Positions 1 to 5,407 of a stretch of DNA of 7,567 bases are shown in pieces (position 1 is the first letter of the stretch; the number at the start of each line of letters is the position of its first letter). The position numbers and the translations under genes are program-made. Origin of the DNA: Thermoplasmata archaeon (GTDB lineage: Archaea > Thermoplasmatota > Thermoplasmata > Thermoplasmatales > B87-G9). The stretch spans positions 1-7,567 of the forward strand of contig QMSR01000040.1 in the NCBI GenBank assembly GCA_003649695.1, in the 5' to 3' direction. The notes beneath the pieces were generated by a model, which was not told where the DNA came from, did no database searches, and saw only the letters and a list, made by a program, of their open reading frames with translations.

Positions 1-647
1 ACCGCCTGGAGCTGGAGCTCCAGCAGGTCGGCGTCCCTGTACTCGCGCTGCAGGGCCCAGTAGCTCGGCAGCTCCGGATATAGGTGCTCTATCATGCAGA
101 AGAGCCTGCGGGCCGCCTCCCCCTCAGCCTCCTCCTTCCCCTCCTCCCAGGGCAGCAGGTCCCCGATCAAGGCCTCGTGGAGGTCGTGCAGCAACATGGA
201 CACCGCCCCCTCCCAGCCGTAGAGGAGGAAGGCGAGCACGGAGGCCCTGTGGCTGTGCTCGGCCACGCTCTCGGGATTCCCTATTCCCCTCACCCTCCAG
301 CCGGTCCTGGGGAGGCCCTTCAGCCTCCCAACTAGGTGGAGGAAGTGCAGGATGAAAAGATGCTTCTTCGCGTACAGCCCCCTCCTCCCCACCTCCAGCG
401 CCTTCCTTATGGTCCCGGAGGTCTTGTAGGTCACGACGACGTAGGGGATTCCCTTGAGGATCCTCACCGCGTTGAGGTCCCTTATCGCCTCCTCCTTCTC
501 CTCCCTCCTGATCCTGTAAATGGCCAATGGTCCCTCGAGCCTGACGAGCCTCCCGCCCGGGTGCAGGGAGGACAGTAGGGACTCGGCCTCGGGCCTGTCC
601 AGGCAGGGGCCGACGATCAAGACCGCAATGTACCTCATGCCCTTCAT
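1..647 (-). CDS. HD-domain phosphohydrolase (YfbR/HDDC2-like) with an extra N-terminal domain, C-terminus outside the window
   Basis: Reading the minus strand from ATG at 647 gives 215 codons without a stop before the window edge. Residues about 103-215 match the HD hydrolase group that includes 5'-deoxynucleotidase YfbR and HDDC2: RTGW (114-117), the PESVAEHSHR segment with metal-ligand H131, the LLHDLHEA segment with H154-D155 and E158, GDLLPW with D163, and a later D-A-D-L-L-E motif (205-210) where the family has its last metal-binding Asp. By homology it would dephosphorylate nucleoside monophosphates at a divalent metal, but the substrate is inferred. Residues 1-95 are not part of usual members (about 180-200 residues, starting near the RTGW segment); I do not recognise this domain. 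About 20 or more residues should remain to the left. A second in-frame ATG at 638 is an equally possible start. The gene diverges from RNase HII. Confidence 0.82.
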   Translation of the reverse strand, partial: MKGMRYIAVLIVGPCLDRPEAESLLSSLHPGGRLVRLEGPLAIYRIRREEKEEAIRDLNAVRILKGIPYVVVTYKTSGTIRKALEVGRRGLYAKKHLFILHFLHLVGRLKGLPRTGWRVRGIGNPESVAEHSHRASVLAFLLYGWEGAVSMLLHDLHEALIGDLLPWEEGKEEAEGEAARRLFCMIEHLYPELPSYWALQREYRDADLLELQLQA

Positions 648-687
648 CCGGGTGAAAATCCTTACTGTTATTGAGGGATCTTGCCCC
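648..687. promoter_or_regulatory. Divergent intergenic region between the HD hydrolase gene and RNase HII
   Basis: This 40-nt gap is the only AT-richer stretch between the two divergent genes. An A-run followed by CCTTACTGTTATTG (661-674) is centred about 25 nt upstream of the GTG at 688, where an archaeal TATA box would drive a leaderless RNase HII transcript. On the other strand AATAACA (about 666-672) is about 25 nt from the HD gene start. Neither is a good match to the TATA consensus. A GAGG at 673-676 could serve as a weak ribosome binding site for the GTG start. The call rests mainly on position. Confidence 0.4.
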
Positions 688-1362
688 GTGGACTGCGGCC
701 TGGACGAGGCGGGGAGGGGAGCGGCCATCGGGCCCCTGGTCGTTGCCTGCGTGCGCGCCCCTCTGGGTTCCCTGGCAGAGTTGGGGGTCAGGGACTCCAA
801 GCTCCTCACGCCGAGGAAGAGGGAGGCCCTCTTCGAAGAGATCGGGAAAAGGGCTGCGGTCAGGGTGAGGGAGATCTGGCCCGATGAGCTGAACGCCCTC
901 ATGGAGGAGAGGAGCCTGAACGAGATCGAGCTAGAGGCTATGGCCGGCCTGATCAGGGAGTGCGGCTGCAGAAGGGCCTTCGTGGACGCGGTAAGCCCCG
1001 ACGAGGCGGAGTTCGCCAGGAGGCTCAGGGAGGCGACGGGGGTGGAGGTGATAGCCAGGCACAGGGCCGAGTCCCTCTTCGACCTCGTGGCCGCGGCATC
1101 CATAGTGGCCAAGGTCGTCAGGGACAGGAGGATCAGGGAGATAGCCTCCGAGATAGGGGACTTCGGCTCCGGCTACCCCTCGGATCCGAGGACCAGGGAG
1201 TTCCTGAGGAGGTACGTTGAGGAGAAGGGCTCCCTGCCCCCCTACGTGAGGAAAAAATGGAAAAACGTGAAGAGGCTTCTCGCAGGACGTGAGCTCGAGT
1301 CCTTTGCAGTACGTGAGGGAGAAGCTGGAGGAGGCAAGGAGGATACTGGCCGAGAGGCCTGA
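688..1362 (+). CDS. rnhB: Ribonuclease HII
   Basis: RNase HII cuts the RNA strand of RNA-DNA hybrids and starts removal of ribonucleotides misincorporated in DNA. From GTG 688 the product has 224 residues, normal for archaeal members, and its start lines up with the family (three residues before the GLDEAGRG motif). Visible signatures are D6-E7 in DEAGRG, the DSK motif (36-38), D100 in AFVDA, the AAASIVAKV-RD segment (135-146) and SGYPSDPRT containing the substrate-sensing Tyr. The fourth catalytic acid, normally Asp in the KAD-type motif before AASI, is Glu here (E128). The ORF stays open upstream to 520, but that part is antisense to the HD gene and lacks family similarity; GTG 652 is an alternative start. 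The last 25 or so residues are Gly/Glu/Arg-rich and coincide with the overlapping start of the next gene. Confidence 0.93.
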   Translation: MDCGLDEAGRGAAIGPLVVACVRAPLGSLAELGVRDSKLLTPRKREALFEEIGKRAAVRVREIWPDELNALMEERSLNEIELEAMAGLIRECGCRRAFVDAVSPDEAEFARRLREATGVEVIARHRAESLFDLVAAASIVAKVVRDRRIREIASEIGDFGSGYPSDPRTREFLRRYVEEKGSLPPYVRKKWKNVKRLLAGRELESFAVREGEAGGGKEDTGREA

Positions 1363-1636
1363 GCTGGCCGAGAGGCTCAGGAAGAGGCCCAGGAAGGCCC
1401 TCATCAGGGTGGGAGAGGAGGAGCTCCTCCTGGACACGGCCACCCTGGAGGAGCTGGACTCGGGGGAGCCCGACATCGTGCTCGAGACCGACGAGGAGAC
1501 CTTCTGGTCCATCGTGCGCGGGGAGCTGGACGCCGGGGTCGCCTACCTTTCCGGCAGGGTCAGGGTCAAGGCGTCTCTCGCGGACAAGGTCTACTTCGGG
1601 AAGGTGCTAAAGACGATTCTAGAGGAAAAAGCTTAA
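1289..1636 (+). CDS. Small SCP2 (sterol carrier protein 2)-like domain protein
   Basis: This 115-residue protein resembles single SCP2-fold proteins: a charged N-terminal helix (about 8-33), then LIRVGEEELLLD, DIVLETDEETFWSIVRGELD (written in pieces: DIVLETDEET, FWSIVRGELD) and AYLSGRVRVKASLADKVYFGKVL. The order 'acidic strand, ET/DEETF, G-E-L-D, A-Y-L-S-G-R-V-R-V-K' is the usual SCP2 pattern. SCP2 folds hold a hydrophobic ligand in a tunnel; in archaea the ligand is unknown, so a lipid or acyl role is only inferred. The first possible start, GTG 1289, gives a 74-nt overlap with rnhB in another frame; TTG 1304 and GTG 1313 would shorten the overlap to 59 and 50 nt. No strong ribosome binding site decides between them. 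It probably shares the rnhB transcript. Confidence 0.72.
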   Translation: MSSSPLQYVREKLEEARRILAERPELAERLRKRPRKALIRVGEEELLLDTATLEELDSGEPDIVLETDEETFWSIVRGELDAGVAYLSGRVRVKASLADKVYFGKVLKTILEEKA

Positions 1637-1639
1637 GTA
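1624..1639 (+). promoter_or_regulatory. BRE/TATA promoter for the phosphoribosyltransferase-pyrG pair
   Basis: GGAAAAA (1624-1630) followed by GCTTAAGTA (1631-1639) resembles an archaeal BRE plus TATA box. The TATA centre at 1635 is 26 nt upstream of the ATG at 1661, which predicts a transcript starting at or next to the A of the start codon (leaderless). No clear Shine-Dalgarno sequence precedes that ATG. The box spans the stop codon of the SCP2-like gene (TAA, 1634-1636). Confidence 0.7.
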
Positions 1640-1660
1640 GGGACTCGGGGGAAATCTCCT

Positions 1661-2248
1661 ATGGAGAAGCCGCCCCTCTTCCTGTTCCTGGACTGGGACG
1701 ACTTCTACTGGGACATCGTGAGGCTCTCGGAGCTCGTGGAGGACTCCGGCTTCAGGCCCGACGCCGTGGTGGCGATCGCGAGGGGCGGCTGGGTCGTCGG
1801 CAGGATCCTGGCCGACCTGCTGGACGTAGACAAGCTCTACTCCATCAGGATCACCTACTACACGGGGGTCTACGCGAGGGCCAAGAAGCCCAGGATCATG
1901 GACGACCTCCCGAGGAGGGCGGACTTCGGTAAGGCCCTCATCGCGGACGACGTGGCCGACACCGGCGAGACCCTCAGGTTCGCCAAGCGGCACCTGAGGG
2001 AGGCGCACGGGGTGGAGGAAATCCTCTCCGCCACGCCCTACAAGAAGCCCTGGGCCGGGGACGAGCCCGACTTCTACGTCCGCCTTACGGATAGGTGGAT
2101 CGTGTTCCCCCACTCCTACAAGGAGGACATTCTAGCCGCGTACAGCATCCTCAGGGAGAAGGATCCGAACGTGGACGCCGAGACCCTGGTCTCAATGGGG
2201 TTTGATAGGGCCCTCACGCGCTACATCCTGGAGAGGTTCGGGAAATGA
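1661..2248 (+). CDS. Phosphoribosyltransferase, COG2236 / archaeal xanthine-guanine type
   Basis: This type I phosphoribosyltransferase of 195 residues has the PRPP-binding loop LIADDVADTGETL (93-105), the AIARGGWVVGRILADLL segment (38-54) that forms the pyrophosphate loop region, and the later KPW...PDFYV...WIVFP block (129-150) typical of archaeal COG2236 proteins. Relatives are annotated as hypoxanthine or xanthine-guanine phosphoribosyltransferases, joining a purine base to PRPP in salvage; the base used here cannot be told from the sequence. After the usual end near WIVFP there is a helical tail (about 155-195) with the segment LVSMGFDRAL. The start is set by the promoter 26 nt upstream. 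The gene ends in an ATGA overlap with pyrG, which suggests translational coupling and a shared nucleotide role. Confidence 0.85.
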   Translation: MEKPPLFLFLDWDDFYWDIVRLSELVEDSGFRPDAVVAIARGGWVVGRILADLLDVDKLYSIRITYYTGVYARAKKPRIMDDLPRRADFGKALIADDVADTGETLRFAKRHLREAHGVEEILSATPYKKPWAGDEPDFYVRLTDRWIVFPHSYKEDILAAYSILREKDPNVDAETLVSMGFDRALTRYILERFGK

Positions 2249-3834
2249 GGTTCGTGTTCGTGGTCGGGGGCGTGATCTCGGGTGTGGGAAAGGGCATCAT
2301 CACGGCGTCCATAGCGAAGATCCTGCAGAAGAGGGGTCTCTCGGTCGCCCCAATAAAGATAGATCCGTACTTCAACGTCGACGCGGGCACCCTGAACCCC
2401 CTCGAGCACGGGGAGGTCTGGGTCACGGAGGACGGGGGGGAGATAGACCAGGACTTCGGGCACTACGAGAGGTTCCTGAACGTCAACGTGCCAAAAAAGA
2501 ACAGCATCACCTCGGGGCAGGTGTACCTGAAGGTGATCCAGGACGAGCGGAAGGGGAGGTACCTGGGGAAGACCGTCCAGCTCATACCCCACATCACGGA
2601 CGAGATCGCGAGGAGGATCCTCGAGGCCGCGGAGGGGCACGATGTGGGAGTGGTCGAGATAGGGGGCGTAGTCGGGGACTACGAGAACATCCCATTCATA
2701 TTCGCCGCCCACAAGCTCTCGATGGAGCACAGGTCGGCATTCGTCCTCGTGGTCTACATGCCGAAGCCACCGCACATAGGGGAGCTTAAGAGCAAGCCGG
2801 CCCAGCACGCCATCAGGGACCTCCGGGAGCTGGGGGTGACGCCCAACTTCGTGGTCATAAGGGCCCCAGGGGCCCTGGACGAGCCCAGGAAGAGGAAGCT
2901 GCAGAACGTGGTGAACATCCCCTCCAGGAGGCTGGTCCCGGTCCCGGACGTGAGCCCCGTCTACCGCGTGCCCATAATCCTGGAGGAGAGCGGCATGGGG
3001 GACCTCCTGGCCGAGGACCTGGGCTTCAGGACCCAAAGGCCCGACTGGTCCGACTGGCTCACAATCATAGAATCCCCGAAGGAGCCAGTAAAGGTGCACC
3101 TGGTGGGCAAGTACGTCAAGGTCGGTGAGTACGTCCTACCGGACGCCTACATATCCGTGATAGAGGCCATCAGGACGGCAGGGTGGCACCTGGGCCTCGA
3201 CCCTCAGGTGGAGATTGTGGACTCCGAGGCCCTGGAGAAGGGGAAGGTTGACCTGTCCGGGGCCCTCGGCATAGTGGTTCCCGGAGGTTTCGGTAAGCGG
3301 GGGGTCGAGGGGAAGATAGAGGCCATTAGGGAGGCGAGGGAGCAGGGGATACCCTACCTCGGCCTGTGCTTCGGCATGCAGCTTGCGGTGGTCGAGTTCG
3401 CCAGGAACGTTGCGGGCCTTCGGGGTGCCCACACGACGGAGGTTGACCCGGGGACCCCCCACCCCGTAATAGACCTCCTGCCGCGGCAGAGGGAGCTCAT
3501 CAGGCAGGGCAAGATCGGGGCCACCATGCGCCTGGGGGCCTACCCGGCAGTCCTCAGGGAGGGGACCCTCGTCCGCAGACTTTACGGGAGGGAGGTGGTC
3601 TACGAGAGGCACAGACACAGGTTCGAGGTGAACCCGAAGTACGTGGACGTCCTGGAGAGTGCCGGGCTCGTCGTTTCCGGAACCTCCCCCGATGGGGAGC
3701 TGGTGGAGTTTGTGGAGCTCGGGGATCATCCATTCTTCGTCGCCACCCAGGCTCATCCCGAGTTCAAGTCCAGGTTCGAGGCCCCGCACCCCCTGTTCCT
3801 GGGCTTCATGAGGGCGGTTAAAGGAAGACTATAA
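2245..3834 (+). CDS. pyrG: CTP synthase (glutamine-hydrolysing)
   Basis: CTP synthase makes CTP from UTP, ATP and glutamine in the cytoplasm. The 529-residue product has both domains at full length. The amidoligase domain (about 1-265) starts with the P-loop GGVISGVGKGIITAS (8-22), then KIDPYFNVDAGTLNP, HGEVWV, DGGEID-D-GHYERF, EIGGVVGDYEN-PF and ELKSKPAQHA. The class I glutamine amidotransferase domain (about 280-529) has the oxyanion GGFGKRG segment, nucleophile C375 in GLCFGMQ, ERHRHRFEVN, and the His-Glu pair H504 and E506 in AHPEFKSR. No catalytic residue is missing. AGAGG at 2232-2236 lies 8 nt before the ATG and is a credible ribosome binding site. The gene overlaps its upstream neighbour by 4 nt. 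Its last 17 nt overlap the end of the convergent intein-like gene. Confidence 0.98.
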   Translation: MRFVFVVGGVISGVGKGIITASIAKILQKRGLSVAPIKIDPYFNVDAGTLNPLEHGEVWVTEDGGEIDQDFGHYERFLNVNVPKKNSITSGQVYLKVIQDERKGRYLGKTVQLIPHITDEIARRILEAAEGHDVGVVEIGGVVGDYENIPFIFAAHKLSMEHRSAFVLVVYMPKPPHIGELKSKPAQHAIRDLRELGVTPNFVVIRAPGALDEPRKRKLQNVVNIPSRRLVPVPDVSPVYRVPIILEESGMGDLLAEDLGFRTQRPDWSDWLTIIESPKEPVKVHLVGKYVKVGEYVLPDAYISVIEAIRTAGWHLGLDPQVEIVDSEALEKGKVDLSGALGIVVPGGFGKRGVEGKIEAIREAREQGIPYLGLCFGMQLAVVEFARNVAGLRGAHTTEVDPGTPHPVIDLLPRQRELIRQGKIGATMRLGAYPAVLREGTLVRRLYGREVVYERHRHRFEVNPKYVDVLESAGLVVSGTSPDGELVEFVELGDHPFFVATQAHPEFKSRFEAPHPLFLGFMRAVKGRL

Positions 3835-5041
3835 TCCCTCCCGTGCCGGCCACCACGGCCATGTCCGCCATGTCCTCCACCAAGGGCCTCTGCACGAGGA
3901 AGGGACCGTCCTCCACGCTCACGTCCACAACCCTCTCCGACCTCACCTCCCCCTCTGCGGCGGTCCCGAACTCCACCCTGTAGCCCCCCTCCCTCCTCCT
4001 GACCCTGAACTTCATCCCTATCACCAACGCGAGGTAGACCAGCTGCTCCAGCAGGGACCTGTCCGGGACCAGGACTCCGGTCCTGGTCAGGAGGCCGTTC
4101 TCCGCCATCGCCATGAAGAACCCCTTCATGAAGTACTCCATGACCCTGTCGTCGGAGGTGAAGATGCTAGGGGGTATCCTCTGCCCCGCGAAGATCCTGC
4201 TCAGGTAGGCGGCCAGGGACCTGCTCCTGATGTAGAGGATGCTGCCCTTCGGGTCCTTCCTGATGTCCAGGTCCGGGCCGAAGGCCCCGAGGAGCAGGAT
4301 GCTGATCCTCCTCTCTATCTTCACCGTCGGGATCACGATGGAGACCCCTCCCTCGGATATGGCCCCCTGCACCGAGAATATGCCGAGGAACTCCGCCAGG
4401 ATCGGATTCATCCTGTTGGGTAGCTCAACGGGCCTCTCCCTCAGGCCCCCCTTGACGACGAAGCTCCTAGCATCCCTGAACTGGGAGGACTCCAGGATCC
4501 TCTGAACGACGCTCATCGGGGGGTTCCTCCTCCCGCTCAGGTAGTTGTAGAGGGCGCTCACGCTCATCCCGAGCTGGTCGGCGACGGGCCTGAGCCCGTT
4601 CCTCCTCCTGAGAAAGTCTAGCCTCCTCCTGAACTCGGCTAGGAGCTCGCCCCCGGCCAGGACCGTCCAAGGGGGCCACTCGGTGACCAGCGGGCCCTCC
4701 CTCACGGGGAGGTCTATCCTGGAGGCCACATACACATGCATGCCGGGCCTGAGCCTGCCCGGCTCAACCAGGGATATCTTACTGCCTTTCTTGACTATAA
4801 GCTTCCCCCCGGAGAAGGCCAGCTCCCTCCCGCTGGAGGTCCTCACCCTGTAGATCCTGGGCACCTTCACGCTGGAGAAGCCCCTGGAGACCGCAGAGTA
4901 GATCCTCTCCCCGTCCGAGACCGGGATCTCCAACCTTTTACCGCCCGAGGCAATGCCCCTGGCGAAGAGGACCCCCACGGGGAGGACGAAGCCCTCCGTG
5001 AGGAGAATGTGCGCATCGTGGGAGAGCCCGGCCCCGGCCAT
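3818..5041 (-). CDS. Free-standing, catalytically degenerate intein-like protein (Hint + HTH + LAGLIDADG)
   Basis: The 407 residues follow the block order of a large archaeal intein. Block A-like GLSHDAHILLTEGFVLPVGV is at 5-24, with Gly5 at the place of the Cys/Ser/Ala-1 nucleophile. Block B-like YRVRTSSGRELAFSGGKLIV is at 64-83, with SGGK (77-80) where inteins have TxxH. LRPGMHVYV follows at 97-105. An HTH lies at about 142-184 (VADQLGMSVSALYNYLSGRR). First LAGLIDADG repeat: ILAEFLGIFSVQGAIS (214-229). Then LYIRSRSLAAYLSRIF and IPPSIF. Second repeat: VMEYFMKGFFMAMAENG (300-316). VVDVSVEDGPFLV (371-383) resembles block F, and the end GTGGIIVFL has FL at the usual HN. So protein splicing and DNA cleavage should both be dead, yet the ORF is intact. 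Only four residues precede block A, so there is no extein. The ATG at 5041 is the sole start after an in-frame stop at 5084-5086. A DNA-binding or regulatory role is inferred, not shown. Confidence 0.85.
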   Translation of the reverse strand: MAGAGLSHDAHILLTEGFVLPVGVLFARGIASGGKRLEIPVSDGERIYSAVSRGFSSVKVPRIYRVRTSSGRELAFSGGKLIVKKGSKISLVEPGRLRPGMHVYVASRIDLPVREGPLVTEWPPWTVLAGGELLAEFRRRLDFLRRRNGLRPVADQLGMSVSALYNYLSGRRNPPMSVVQRILESSQFRDARSFVVKGGLRERPVELPNRMNPILAEFLGIFSVQGAISEGGVSIVIPTVKIERRISILLLGAFGPDLDIRKDPKGSILYIRSRSLAAYLSRIFAGQRIPPSIFTSDDRVMEYFMKGFFMAMAENGLLTRTGVLVPDRSLLEQLVYLALVIGMKFRVRRREGGYRVEFGTAAEGEVRSERVVDVSVEDGPFLVQRPLVEDMADMAVVAGTGGIIVFL

Positions 5042-5069
5042 GGATACCCAATTTGCTAAAGGACCCTTA

Positions 5070-5079
5070 CTTTTATAAG
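5070..5079. promoter_or_regulatory. Palindromic TATA box shared by two divergent genes
   Basis: CTTTTATAAG contains the perfect palindrome TTATAA (5073-5078). Read on the plus strand it is centred about 31 nt before the ATG of the DUF211 gene (5107); read on the minus strand it is centred about 34 nt before the ATG of the intein-like gene (5041). With a usual TATA-to-start distance of about 26 nt, both transcripts would have leaders under 10 nt. No second good TATA box is seen in the 65-nt gap. Directionality would depend on the flanking BRE; GAGGAT on the minus side is the more purine-rich. Confidence 0.65.
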
Positions 5080-5106
5080 ATCCTCACGCCTAAAGGAGCT
5101 GGAAAG

Positions 5107-5406
5107 ATGGAACGCGATGAACTGGGTCTGAAGCGGTTGGTGCTGGATGTGATGAAGCTCCACCAGCCCTCATTGGTGGAGTTCGCCGAGCGCCTGGCCT
5201 CCATACCCTCCGTCGAGGGGGTGAACTGCATTCTCAGGGAGGTGGACCAGAACACCGAGACCCTCAAGGTCATCATCGTGGGGGACAACATCAACTACGC
5301 CCTCGTGGAGAGGATGATCGAGGACATGGGCGGGACCATCCAGAGCGTAGACGCAGTGGTGGCGGGCAGGCGGCTGGTAGAGGACGTGGCAGTACCATCA
5401 GACTGA
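5107..5406 (+). CDS. DUF211 family protein
   Basis: The 99-residue product matches the archaeal DUF211 family along its whole length: LKRLVLDVMKLHQPSLVEFA (8-27), then VEGVN, REVDQNTETLKVII (family pattern EVDxxTExxKxxI), and the ending MGGTIQSVDAVVAG. DUF211 proteins are small ferredoxin-like alpha/beta proteins found almost only in archaea; no biochemical role is established that I can name. ATG 5107 fits the family start. GGAG at 5095-5098 lies 8 nt before it, but the predicted transcript start (about 5101) would exclude that site, so initiation may be leaderless. An in-frame TTG at 5053 lies upstream of the TATA box and is unlikely. The stop is 1 nt before the endonuclease IV-like gene, so the two form an operon. 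Confidence 0.88.
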   Translation: MERDELGLKRLVLDVMKLHQPSLVEFAERLASIPSVEGVNCILREVDQNTETLKVIIVGDNINYALVERMIEDMGGTIQSVDAVVAGRRLVEDVAVPSD

Positions 5407-5407
5407 G

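Noticed and set aside
84..578. Two plus-strand open frames opposite the HD hydrolase
   Set aside because: Proline- and glycine-rich translations without family signals; the minus-strand frame through the same bases carries a full HD motif set.
520..687. Upstream extension of RNase HII to position 520
   Set aside because: It would add about 56 residues not found in the family and lies antisense to the start of the HD gene; GTG 688 gives the normal family N-terminus.
931..1512. A 193-codon minus-strand frame across rnhB and the SCP2-like gene
   Set aside because: Serine-rich shadow translation; both plus-strand genes have clear family motifs.
2221..3099. A 292-codon open frame on the minus strand opposite pyrG
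   Set aside because: It is a shadow of the pyrG codon pattern in GC-rich DNA; the translation is Pro/Leu/Val/His-rich with no recognisable domain, and pyrG is certain on the other strand.
5053..5106. TTG start at 5053 for the DUF211 protein
   Set aside because: It lies upstream of the TATA box, and the family starts just before LKRLVLDV, as with ATG 5107.
5112..5160. C/D box sRNA-like motifs (GATGA, CTGA, TGATGA) in the DUF211 gene
   Set aside because: The spacing between boxes does not fit the usual two-guide layout of archaeal C/D sRNAs, and the bases are explained by conserved DUF211 codons.
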